A stretch of DNA of 64,000 bases from Tachypleus tridentatus (Eukaryota; Arthropoda; Merostomata; Xiphosura; Limulidae), in contig NC_134834.1 in NCBI RefSeq assembly GCF_004210375.1, positions 159,421,290-159,485,289 on the forward strand. The letters are read 5' to 3'. Below the pieces are notes generated by a model. That model was not told where the DNA came from. It saw only the letters and a program-made list of their open reading frames with translations, and did no database searches. A program made the translations under genes and the position numbers. This document shows, piece by piece, positions 45,896 to 56,441 of this stretch. How positions within the stretch are numbered: the stretch's first letter is position 1; each line of letters begins with the position of its first letter.

Positions 45896-46031
45896 TCGGT
45901 ACGCTAAATGAGGGAGAGACTTCTGATCAGATATTAAGTTTCTGAGTATTTTTTTCAAGAATATTTTCATATTTTGATGTATTTCACCAAAAGAGACTTT
46001 TGGTTTAATTTTAAAACTATTAGCTATTTAC

Positions 46032-46295
46032 TTGTTTGTTTTCGAATTTCGCACAAAGCTACTCAAGGGCTATCTGTCCCTAATTTAGCAGTGTAAGACT
46101 AAAGGGAAAGCAGCTAGTTATCACCACCCACCGCCAACTCTTGGACTACTCTTTTACCAACGAATAGTGGGATTGACCGTCACATTATACACCCCCACGG
46201 CTGACAGGGCGAAGATGTTTGGCGCGACTGGGATTCGAACCCACAAACCTCAGACTAGGAGTCGCACGCCTTAACACGCTTGGCCATGCCGTGTC
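46032..46295 (-). mobile_element. SINE family A, full length
   Basis: Tail cgaatttcgcacaaagctac to head ttggccatgccg. The repeat tagctatttac at 46021-46031 and 46313-46323 may be the target duplication, with about 17 bp extra at the head side. Confidence 0.88.
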
Positions 46296-46404
46296 AAAAT
46301 TGTAACGCTTAATAGCTATTTACAATTTGAAACAGTGAAACTGCTCGTTATAGAAACAATGATAGAAAGGAATATGTGTAAATTATGAAAGGTGCAAAAA
46401 CCTT

Positions 46405-46493
46405 TCGAGCATGTTTGGTGCGACCGGGATTCGTACCCGCGACCCTTAGATTACGAGTCGAACGCCTTAACACTTTTGCACATGCCAGGCCTT
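46405..46493 (-). mobile_element. SINE family A, tRNA-like head only
   Basis: From tcgagcatgtttggtgcgac to gcacatgccaggcc: the head without core or tail. Confidence 0.8.
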
Positions 46494-46499
46494 CTGTCG

Positions 46500-47440
46500 T
46501 AAAAGTTACATGCGTTCTCGGAAAAGAAGTGTTATTAGTTTGATGCTATATCAGGAGTTTCGCGATAACAGGGACTGTGAGGTAGCTGATATTATCATGG
46601 GTTTCAGGATATGCACGTACATTTTCTTTCAGTAGTTCAACGATCGTGTTTGACGAGCATGACAAAATTTTAGCCTTCATTTCGGCGTTATTCAAATGAA
46701 TAATAAAGTTTGTTAGAAATTATTTTAACTATCTGCACTCAATCCAAGGAAACGTGAAAACATATAACCGAAGTCCAGCAACACACATTTGCTTGAAGCG
46801 TCTCGCGTCTCAGAGCTCCAGTTGTTCGATCACAACAAACCCTTTACCACGCCATCTATATTGGAAAGTGTAAAGATTTACATAGAAAAAACACAACATT
46901 CTTATTGGGATTAAATCGTGCGTGAGCTTTAAATTAGATCTATTCATATATGTATATATATGTTTAAAATAGTAGCATAAACAAAAATTGTGTTTGGGCT
47001 ACAAACAACAGAAATGTCATATATCTTCATTGTGTTTAGCGATTCTTTATTCACACACATACATATAGCTGTATTGAGAACAATAAATATACATAGAGTT
47101 AATGATAAACTCATGTTGCTCGCTAATGATCCGTTAAATAATAAATCAGAAAATCAAACAGGGCCTATGATAAACAGTTGGATTATAATATTAAAAGTAA
47201 GCAAAAAATTTAAATGGAAAATGAACAATTATAAGATGTTAATGTTGTTTTTATTGATGACTGGGATAGCTTAACTTCTGAATGTTTTCTTCTCTTTTAT
47301 TTTTGCAAGAGAAATTGTTAGAAATATTTTTGGCTATGAACATTTTATATAAAGTATTGAGACTGGCCTTATTCACGAGATATTAATCCCTTGGAGGTAA
47401 CAACAACAACAAACAACAACTGAAAAACTAAAAATAGATA
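46500..47440. other. Sequence without recognised features
   Basis: The open frame 46990-47274 (94 codons) is very AT-rich and has no recognised similarity or splice context. Confidence 0.35.
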
Positions 47441-47444
47441 AAAC

Positions 47445-48425
47445 ATTAGATAGTGTTCTCTCCAGGGTTTTAAGAGAGGTCAAAGACCTGGCATGTGAGC
47501 CTATTCTTTCATTGTTGATAGACCGATATTCAGACAGTGTGCAACTGTTTGAATACTGAGGAATTTCTTATGTTTGTTTGTTTGGGAATTTCGCACAAAG
47601 CTACTCGAGGGCTATCTGTGCTAGCCGTCCCTAATTTAGCAGTGTAAGACTAGAGGGAAGGCAGCTAGTCACCACCACCCACCGCTAACTCTTGGGCTAC
47701 TTTTTTACCAACGAATAGTGGGATTGACCGTCACATTATAATACCCCCACAGCTGGGAGGGCGAGCATGTTTGGCGCGACGGGGATGCGAACCCGCGACC
47801 CTCAGATTACGAGTCGCACGCCTTAACGCCCATGCCGGGCCTTATTTCTTATGTTACTAATATTTGTAAAGACAGTGATAACAGTTGCCCTGTAAACTGT
47901 AGATTAATTAGTTTTATTTTAACTCAGGTTTATTTAAACCGAAAATATCCTAAAGCCTTGAGTTTTATAAAACTCTTTTGCAAGATTATCTAATAAAATA
48001 TGATAAAAGAAAACCAGCATTGGTTAACAAAAAAAAGGAAAAAAAGATTTCCCTTACAAATCCTTTAATTGTTTCGAGGATATTATTTGTTATAGCGATG
48101 GTTGAAAAGGTGTAGTCTTGGTGGAAATAGATTTTCAAAAAGCTTTGTTGAGGTGTTATACACAAGCTCAAATAAGAAAACCACTTAAATGATGTTTGAG
48201 TAAAAATATAAATTGTTGGATGGTCAGATGACAGAAAGCAAAAAATTATTACTAATTTAGTCCAGTGAAAATGAACCATTGTTGCTGGTAAAGTGTCTCA
48301 GGGGTCAGTGCTTTGGTCTTTTCTTTTTCGTATTTATATCGATAGGGAAATAATTAATAAAACTTCATATGACATTACATCCTTCGATAATTATAATTCT
48401 ATCTGTACTAAGAACGTTGAGGTGC
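47445..48425 (+). pseudogene. Non-LTR reverse transcriptase relic, interrupted by SINE
   Basis: Two parts around the SINE at 47575-47843. Left: text like the start of a LINE RT domain. Right: remnants readable as NSCPVNCRLISF (motif around the fingers), FEDIICYSDG, VEIDFQKAL (equivalent of LDFxKAFD), and at 48288-48418 KVSQGSVLWSFLFRIYID (equivalent of GVPQGSVLGPLLFxIYI). Many stops. Group (CR1/Jockey-like) not settled. Confidence 0.6.
47575..47843 (-). mobile_element. SINE family A with target duplication
   Basis: Full-length copy (gggaatttcgcacaaagcta to catgccgggcct). Exact 12-bp duplication atttcttatgtt at 47563-47574 and 47844-47855. Inserted in the LINE relic. Confidence 0.93.
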
Positions 48426-48429
48426 TATA

Positions 48430-49150
48430 GCATTACTTAGATTAATTGGCTAGTTGATAATGGCTAATAAACTATATAAAAGCATTCTAAAATGTTATTA
48501 CAAAGAATAATAAACTGTTAAAAGAACCAAATATAATGAGAAAACTAATATTAAGTTTCTTGTGTTTATTTGGCCAATAATGATACGATTAGCGAACGTA
48601 ACGTTTACACTGAGTAACGAAGACAAAAGGCTTGTTAATAGAAAGGTTTGTCATCTTTAAATTTTATAAGCCACTATCATCTTATTGAAGGTTATAATTG
48701 TAATAAGCTTCTATTTAATGCAAACCAGCTTCGGAAAGTATTTGATAAAGTTGTAAGATAAATATTACTGTATTTTCTCGGTTTTCTTCAGGATACTGTC
48801 AGCTGTTTACTTTTTAAAATCTCTGTTTTCCACATATTGTAACTAAACACATCTTTTTCCTAAAGCAAATGAGATAACATATCGTTTATAAACATTTCTT
48901 TTCACTTTTCTTTTTTTACAATTTTCTCTTTTAGTAGCGATTTTAGAGATACCGATAACTAAGTATGTTTTCTCACTGCAGTCCTAACACAATAATTTCT
49001 GTTGTGCATAGTATACACCACATAGTATACACCACATACAATGATATTTCGAGGAATGTTTCTTGGGGGGGGGGAGGTGCAGAGTAGGGGCAAAGATGTA
49101 GCTAGAGGAGCAGAAAAAATTAATATTTTCATCTCAGAAGGAATCGCAAT
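48430..49150. other. Sequence without recognised features
   Basis: Contains a small direct duplication (cacatagtatacac near 49018-49034) and a G run at 49065-49074. Nothing else. Confidence 0.4.
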
Positions 49151-49154
49151 GTAT

Positions 49155-49278
49155 TATTTTTGTTAGTTTTAGAACAGAGCCACAATGGAATATTTGCTTT
49201 GTCCAACGCAAAAAATCGAACCCCGGATTTTAGTGTTCTAAGTCTGTAAACTTACTGCTATCCCACCGGAGAACACAT
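49155..49278 (-). mobile_element. SINE family C, diverged
   Basis: Text gaacagagccacaatggaat, aatcgaaccccggattttag and gtaaacttactgctatccca. Head at right. Confidence 0.65.
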
Positions 49279-49898
49279 AATATGAGGAAAATTTAAAAAA
49301 ATATATATTAAAATACTAAATCCTGATATCTCGTATTGCAGGAAGAAAAGCTTACCATTGGGAATCTACCCCCCACTCCATTCTAGTGGACACGCTCTGT
49401 CTTCTATTGGATTATCACAATGACTTTCGTGTTTCAACCATTTAAACCGTCCTTTGAATAAAATATGGGTCATGGACAAGAGGTTTAATGACTTTATCAA
49501 GAAAAGCGACCAAGGCCTGCAAGCAATCCTGGCAGCAGCACGTGCACTATGAGGGGCAGAGGGCTTATAAAACGTAACCGAAATTAATTGAGCTCGTTAC
49601 TGTTACATGTCACTGTACATTGATTAATAAATCATACGATTGCGCATTATAATGAAACATTCACGCAAATGTAGTTCCCTTGATTTTTAAAAACTATTGA
49701 TGTTGTTATTAAATCTGGACTACTAATCATTATTATATTTAAATTTAAACTGCATACAATTTTGATTTTTTGACTTTTGTTTAACTTGACTATTTTCATA
49801 TCAATCTGGAACACCAGACGATAGGGAGAACACAAGATCTAAATTGGATAGGCAATAGGAAAACAATCAGCGGATTGTAAAAGAATATTTTGTTTTGT

Positions 49899-50042
49899 TG
49901 GTAAAAGAGTAGCCCAACCGTTGGCGGTGGGCGGTGATGACTAGCTGCCTTCCCTCTAGTCGTACACTGCTAAATTAGGGACAGGTAATGCAGATAGCCC
50001 TCGAGTAGCTTTGCGCGAAATTCAAAACAAACCAAACAAACC
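49899..50042 (+). mobile_element. SINE family A, head missing
   Basis: Starts in the core (ttggtaaaagagtagcccaa) and runs to the tail gtagctttgcgcgaaattca then aaacaaaccaaac. 5'-truncated, as happens in target-primed insertion. Confidence 0.87.
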
Positions 50043-50542
50043 TTTTTAGTGTTTTTAATGTTTAACGTATTTAGAATTTGTGTAAGGAACTTCGTATATT
50101 TATCAGTCTAAATCAGCGACGATTGTGAAATACAAAAGATACCAAATCTTGCAGCATATACAGTGTCGATATAAGTTCTTCTTTGAAATATTGTTGTACA
50201 CCTTTCTTGAAACGTCCTGAGGAAATGAATAATAAATGTACTATTAGAAATCCAACAGGCCAAATACTAATACAAATATAATTAAATATGATCATGCTTC
50301 GCTAGCCTTGAAAAATGTGATTATACCAGAACAGTTTTTGCTGTAACAAATGATTACCATTTTTGTTGTGTCTTATCCGGTCTGGTTAGTTACGTATCGA
50401 TCGAAAAGTGACATCACTAATGTATATGGCAGACAATATGTCTTTAAAATACTGTTATACACTTTTGTTCTTTTTTTTAAAACCACAACACACTGAATAA
50501 GGAATGTAGTGTTCATACCACATGTAATATTTAACACCAATG

Positions 50543-50675
50543 TCTTACGAGAGCTTTTCAGTTCGCTCAGCGATAAATCTGAAGGCTAAAAATTGGGTCT
50601 CGATTTCCTATGAGAACACAACGAAGATAACCCATTGTGTAGCTTTGCCCTTAACCACAAGTATCTATATAAATA
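50543..50675 (+). mobile_element. SINE family B, diverged
   Basis: Head region tcagttcgctcagcgataaa, then aattgggtctcgatttccta and tail gtgtagctttgcccttaacc. Confidence 0.65.
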
Positions 50676-51165
50676 TAATAGTACTGTCTGCTGATTGTTC
50701 AAGTAACAACTTCGCAGGGTGTGGATGGATCTTCACGAAAATTAGTACAGAGGCTCATTAGGTCCATGCTGAGGTACATATAAATTTTCATTTTTGCATT
50801 TTGAGGTTTTTATAAGCGTTTTCGCATTTTCTACCACTTCTTTCGCCCTCTTTAAATAGTTCTTCACCAAATTTGGTGTGAAGGTTCATTGGGTCTGTAC
50901 TGGGATACATGCAAAGTTGTAGTTTTGAATTTTGTGTTTTACTGTTTTTATGTGGTTGTTGTTTTTTTAGTATTACATATAAGGGAAGCAACATTTCATG
51001 TCCTAATATAACCTTTCATTAATTATAAATTTACATAACCTTCGTCCAGGGGACGAGTGCTCCAGCAAATAATTAATAAATGTGCTTATAATCACTGTAC
51101 CAATGTCACTCTAGTTAGCAAGCGTATTAATTACATTGTCTTTTGAGTTACGCTTCGAATTGTGC

Positions 51166-51292
51166 TCCCCAGTGGCACAGTGGTATGTCTGCGGACTTAA
51201 CCACTAGAAAATGGGTTTCGATACTCGCGGTGAGTAGAGCACAGATAGCCCTTTATGCAGCTTTGTGCTTAATAACAAAAAATAACCAATCG
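51166..51292 (+). mobile_element. SINE family B
   Basis: Head ccccagtggcacagtggtat, B box gggtttcgatactcgcgg, tail gcagctttgtgcttaataac then A-rich. Well preserved. Confidence 0.88.
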
Positions 51293-51481
51293 AATTAACG
51301 TACAAAGCCACTTATTTCTAAAGCTATGAATGAAACTACGTAATTTTTTCTCGAAGAATGTTTCAAGACCTTACAAACGTATAAACAATGTTAATCTGAT
51401 GTTTTTAATTATCTTTTTCGATTAGGCTTTCTGAGAAGTATACATGTATATCGCAAAATTGAGTGAAAACTATAATAGAAA

Positions 51482-51635
51482 AATATCTTATTATTAAGTA
51501 ATTATGGTATTTTCACTAATTAACTACAAAGATATTAACAACTAGTAATATCTTATCAGTAAGTAATTATGATATTTTCGCTAATTAACCATAAAGTTAT
51601 TAACAACTCGTGATATCTTATCATTAAGGAAGGAA
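51482..51635 (+). repeat. 66-bp tandem repeat, about 2.3 copies
   Basis: Units begin atcttat at about 51484, 51550 and 51616 and share aagtaattatg, attttc-ctaattaac and tattaacaact. Confidence 0.6.
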
Positions 51636-51837
51636 GTTGATATCACTAAGTTAAAAATAGATAACTTATAAATTGTTTCAGTACTTAGCACAAATAGTTG
51701 TGTGTTTAATAACTTGCTAGTTTTACTGAAATGTATCACACTTACTTGTGCATTCACACATCGAAAACTTTAGTGATTCAGATGTGAACTATACAAAACT
51801 CAGTCCCAATAATAAAAACCTTAGCCTAATACTATTT

Positions 51838-52505
51838 CAGCCAACCGTGCGTCTTGTTCACAGCCTGAATATGCTATGGAATGGATCCTACAAGTTTGTG
51901 GTAGCTATCAGATTAGAATTTTCTGCATTGATAAAACAGGAGTTCTTCCAAAGTGTGTAACGTAGAAGGTATTAGGTCTATTTTATTCGATTGAGATATA
52001 TGAACTTTGTGGTAGTCCGAAAGGTATATGTTTGTGTTTGTTTTCTTATGGAAAAATCCCATCGGGCTGTCTTCTGTGTCTGTCGAGGGGAATAAAATTC
52101 CTGATTTAACATTATAAATCCGAAGACTTATCGTTTTCTCACCAGCAGAGATCCTAGAAAGTTGGTAAAGATCTTCTTTATGCTCTTCAAACTTACTGCG
52201 GATGATATAACCATGATCGGTGGTTGGATTGTCATCCTGAACCAGCCCGTTATGATACAAATATAGCATTATGGAATGAATGTGTTTGAAAATGATGCAC
52301 AGGTATTTACAAGATGTAAGATGCCTTTGATGGAATAGGCTGTGGCAAGAACGTGACTTCCATATTCCCTTCTCCACTTGTCTGCATAGTTGAAAAACAA
52401 AATAAAACTGGAAGGATCGATTGGCCACTCTATACCATTTTTTACAAAATTAAAAGGTGTAATGGAACTCATCGGATCACACGTTTCTTGTCGTTTCGCT
52501 TCCAT
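51838..52505 (-). pseudogene. Tc1-like transposase relic with SINE insert
   Basis: Minus strand. Recognisable parts: a segment before the catalytic core (52505-52330); TSCKYLCIIFKHIH then LYLYHNGLVQDDN with the second catalytic Asp (about 52305-52205); SKFEEHKEDLYQLS; then a family-C SINE; then PSTLHTLEELLF and DSYHKLVGSIP and HIQAVNKTHGWL near 51860, the usual C-terminal end. Frames change several times and the third acidic residue region is lost at the SINE. It is a different subfamily from the Tc1 element at 60.1 kb. A continuous 171-codon frame (51913-52428) is an accident of relic plus SINE. Confidence 0.7.
52030..52153 (-). mobile_element. SINE family C in Tc1 relic
   Basis: Text atggaaaaatcccatcgggc, gtcgaggggaataaaattcc, and ataaatccgaagacttatcg. 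It is inserted where the transposase would continue past the middle of its catalytic domain. Confidence 0.7.
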
Positions 52506-52509
52506 TCTT

Positions 52510-53140
52510 GATGATTTTTACACCATTGAAGTATTTTGATTTTTGGCAAAAATGAGTGCGTAACAACTAAGATCCATTTATGGAAGTTTTCTATGTTTAG
52601 ATTTTGTGATATGCAGATATATAGCTAGAATTTTTAATCTTATTTTATCATTAAAGTAAACGTTTAAGTTAAGCTTTAAAATGTTACGATCTTTTCCAGT
52701 TGTGTGAACAACAGAATGTTGGTCAGATAATGTGGTTAAGTTCCTTTCGATCTAATTACTAATAATTCTGGGTCATTCTTCTATAGTATCAAATGCACTT
52801 TCTAGTGGAAAAGTTTGCTATAGGATAGAATACAATATTTAAAGGCAAACAGTAATCTTTTTCACTGAGTAAGTGGTACCTTAAGAATACACTCCATAAC
52901 TGTTACTTGAAAAACTATCAATAAAGTGAATAACACATTTGTACTAAGTTGAAGTATTTTTAAGATGTACCAATACAGAACAGAATCGAGACAGGATAGC
53001 CTTTGATTTCCTAGTCAACCTCGTTCTACTTTTATGGAGTTCAACAAAAATGCATTTTTTAAGCATGTTAAAGCTCTAACACTTCGTAACATAATTTCGT
53101 CTGACGCAATAAATATTTTATACCTTTATTAAGATCGATG
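52510..53140. other. Sequence without recognised features
   Basis: AT-rich; no gene or element recognised. Confidence 0.4.
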
Positions 53141-53146
53141 ACGTCC

Positions 53147-53270
53147 TCCGCTGGTACAGTGGTAAGTCTACGGATTTACAACACTAAAATCAGCGGTTTG
53201 ATTCCTCTCGGTGGTCTTAGCAGATTGCTAGATATGGCTTTGCTGTCAGGAAAACACACACAAAAGATCA
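53147..53270 (+). mobile_element. SINE family C
   Basis: Plus-strand reference copy: tccgctggtacagtggtaag, acaacactaaaatcagcggt, tttgattcctctcggtgg, tail gatatggctttgctgtcagg then acacacac. Confidence 0.82.
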
Positions 53271-53477
53271 ATGACACATAATGAAATTGGCCAAACGAGC
53301 AACCTTTTTTTCATTTAGAAATATCAACTTGATACGATAAATAGAAACATAATGTCTATATATGTGTGTGAATTATTTCTATTAAACACTTGATGCTGAT
53401 ATATTTTATAAGAGATAATTTTGAAAAATAACTACATAAGCATAATCACTTAAAAATAAGTTAGCGAGCCAGAAAGA

Positions 53478-53670
53478 CATTCGACAAAAGCTACACAGGA
53501 GGCACCCTCACTAGCCCTCCCTAAAATTAAACCGAAAGAATAGAGGAATAATAGCTTGTCAGCAGCACCCGCTGACAACTCTTAGTGTGGGATTTGACAG
53601 TCACTTTTATAATGCCCCCACGACACCCTTAAAGCGGGAATAGCGATTTTGCAGCAACAGGGATCGACAA
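53478..53670 (-). mobile_element. SINE family A, old copy
   Basis: Diverged tail (aaaagctacacaggaggcac), core (cagcacccgctgacaactct) and ataatgccccca. Head unrecognisable. Confidence 0.65.
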
Positions 53671-53679
53671 CAAGTAAAA

Positions 53680-55430
53680 TATGAGGTGTATTCTAGATCC
53701 ACCGTTGGGAAGAGGGACATTCTATGGCATGATAAAAAAAATAATGTTCAAGTAAGAATACTTTTTACATAAATAATATATCTGCATGTTTGTTTGCCTG
53801 TTTCTGGAGCTACGCCTACTTGTTGCTCGACAAATTAGAGCTAAAATATTTGTTTCTGTAAATAACGTAAGTTGATCGTACAGTTTGTACGTAAAGAAAC
53901 TCGTGAAATCATAATAAAATATCACCGGAAGTGTAAAACTCACGTAATTATGTATCGTAAACAGAAGCAAGACTCATAATTCATGAAAGTTATTTTGTAA
54001 ATTTCTCTACTTAAGTTGTTTTCTGTACTTTCACGACTGAGATACACCACTTATTTGATATTATTCATAAACCATAATAAAAACAGGTAGTCTAGAAGAA
54101 ATGAGGTTTATATAGGAACAGAATATCGTAAAATAACTCTGCTGGATTGGTGAAAAGATACGTGTTCTGCACAACGGTCTAAAAATCTGACATAAACACA
54201 AAACATTTTCTTCTGTCCCGATTTGGTCCAATTTGTAGGAGCTATGACTAATACAGAAACGCGTGGCAATCCTTTCCTTACAAGTCTTTTTCTATTTCGG
54301 AAGAATTTGGGGTTATTTTTACAAGATTAAAGTGCCATCCTATCAGGGTACTCAAAAATCGTATGTATGTACGCCCATCGAGCTGCATCTGGTTCATGAA
54401 CATGTTATTTCTGACTGAAATACTGCAGTTGTTGTTTTTATATAGGGTTCACAGCTTAGTCAGTTTCATACATTGTATTCGAATCTTTTTATTTATTTAT
54501 AGGAAGGCCACTGAGGCTATCCACCGCTGTTCAACCGAACTACTCACCAGAGGGAAAACAGCGAGTCAGCAACACCCTACCATCCACTATAAACGTGAAG
54601 AATAATTTGCGTGGCGAATTTAAGAATATATACATAAATTAGTTGTAATTAAGACGAATAAAGACAGACCTAAGCGAACATGTTTCCTCCTCCATTCATA
54701 TACGCAAGAGCTTCGAGTAGTAGCTGGATAGGGTTAACCTACATAGTCGATTACACGTCACAGCTGACGTCGGTCTTCATTCATTCATTTTAAAATCATA
54801 AACGCTTCGTGCGGAATCGCACGTTTCAAAACTATGAGTGTGATTAACGTGCAGAGGTCAGTGAATATATTCTCGCGACAACAGAAGTGGGTCATTGTGA
54901 TAGAGAAAGGTTTTCGGCCGCGATTGGCCCATTGTCCCCATAACCTGGCCATGTATATGATATTTCTCTCATGGTCGGCTCTTTAAAGACAAAGCTATCA
55001 GCACTTCTATTATGAGTTAATTGTAAAAGCTGGGACTGTGAGCGTCAAGTTAGTGAACATTTTCTATATTGCAGATTATATGAACTAATTTGGTAAGGGT
55101 CAACATTAATTATTAATCAAGCCAAAATACAATCTGTGACAAGTTGTTATCTAGTTAATCATAAAATGTAAGTAACAAAACGAAAATAAGATATCGTATA
55201 AACTTTACAAATTATAAATTCCTAGTTTTAATTATTATGTTGAAAGCATTTTGAGATATACTGAATTAGAAAGAGTCATATACACGATGCGTCTCACAAA
55301 AATGCTATCTGTACCTTGGGACCATGGACCCGCTATAATAGTAACAATAAATTTCCATTAATCGACAAGACTAAAGCAGCCTAAAAGTTGCTTGTGAATA
55401 CTGTTGACTACTTGTCTTCCTCTACTAGAT
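53680..55430. other. Mostly unrecognised sequence
   Basis: A stretch at 54500-54590 vaguely follows a SINE core (ggctatccaccgctg, agagggaaaacagcgagtca) but is too worn to assign. Otherwise nothing recognised. Confidence 0.35.
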
Positions 55431-55436
55431 TCTCGG

Positions 55437-55668
55437 GTTGGTTTATTTTGAATTTTGCGTAAAGCTACACAAAGGACATCTGCACTAGCTGTCCCTAATT
55501 TATAAGTAAAAGACTAGAGAGAAGACAGTTTGTTATCACCACCCACCGACAACTCTGGGGCTACTCTTTTGCCAACAAATACTGAGAGTGACCGTCAAAT
55601 TATTAAGCTCTCATGACTGAGAGCATATTTGATGTTACGGGGACTCTAACCCGTGATCCTCTAGATTC
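55437..55668 (-). mobile_element. SINE family A, old copy
   Basis: gaattttgcgtaaagctaca, ccacccaccgacaactctgg and tactgagagtgaccgtcaaa match the family with many changes. Confidence 0.8.
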
Positions 55669-55756
55669 TGTAAGATCAACATTAGTAATGGCTATGAGCA
55701 GCTAATACTTTAATTTTTAACGATTAAATTCACAGTGTTGAATCGTTTACATAGAC

Positions 55757-55883
55757 TTATTTGTTTGTTGTTAAGTATAAAACTACACGATGGCTATTTA
55801 TGCTGTGCCAACCGTAGGTACCGAAATCTGGTTTTTAGTGTTATGTCCGTAGACTTGCCGCTGTGCCACTAGGATGCAATTAC
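55757..55883 (-). mobile_element. SINE family B
   Basis: Tail tgttgttaagtataaaacta, B box aggtaccgaaatctgg, head gtagacttgccgctgtgcca. About 400 bp upstream of the esterase-like gene promoter. Confidence 0.8.
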
Positions 55884-56276
55884 ATAGAGATCTCAAATTA
55901 GAATGGGGAATTTTATCGCTTTTATGTCTACTGTGTGACTTCATTGTTGTCTGTCTTGTTTTTTTACTGGTTATTTTGTAAATAGCCACACGTTTAAATG
56001 TAAAGTGTTAATGCCAAATTTCAAGTAGTTTGAAATAACGCATGTAAGTTTGTTTTGTTTTTTGTTTGATTAGTGCAGCATTGGCAATGAAACTATCAGA
56101 TTAAGATCTAAATCAGAAATCTTTAAGTCCTCGTTCATTTAGCACCTAACCTCTTGACAGGCCTGTTACACCAGAATAAGTTATGAGCAACATTACCTAG
56201 AGGCAGTGAAAGTTAGCGCCAGGTAAATGAGGTCAGTGGCAATTCCGTTGATGTGATTATCTACCGAAGTAGGCTA

Positions 56277-56325
56277 TCTGGGATATAAAAGAGACGCGGA
56301 CCTCTTCTCATCGTAGATTCACTTT
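56277..56325 (+). promoter_or_regulatory. Core promoter of the esterase-like gene
   Basis: TATAAAA at 56284-56290 in a locally GC-richer setting; initiator-like tctcatcg with A at 56310, or ttcactt with A at 56321, 26-37 bp downstream. The ATG is at 56442, giving a 5' UTR of about 120-130 nt if unspliced. Inferred from sequence alone. Confidence 0.5.
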
Positions 56326-56441
56326 CGCTGTGAAACGGTGTAAGCCTGAAGAAATATTCAAAATCTAAACTTGACCAAGACTATTGTTCTACCAGTTAGA
56401 TAAACAAATTTATATATCGACTGCTTACAACAAACTTAATA

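Noticed and set aside
48995-49080. Short duplication cacatagtatacac and a G run
   Set aside because: Ordinary slippage-type sequence without further structure.
51913-52428. 171-codon open frame on the minus strand as a gene
   Set aside because: It is made of Tc1 transposase remnants plus a family-C SINE read through in one frame by chance.
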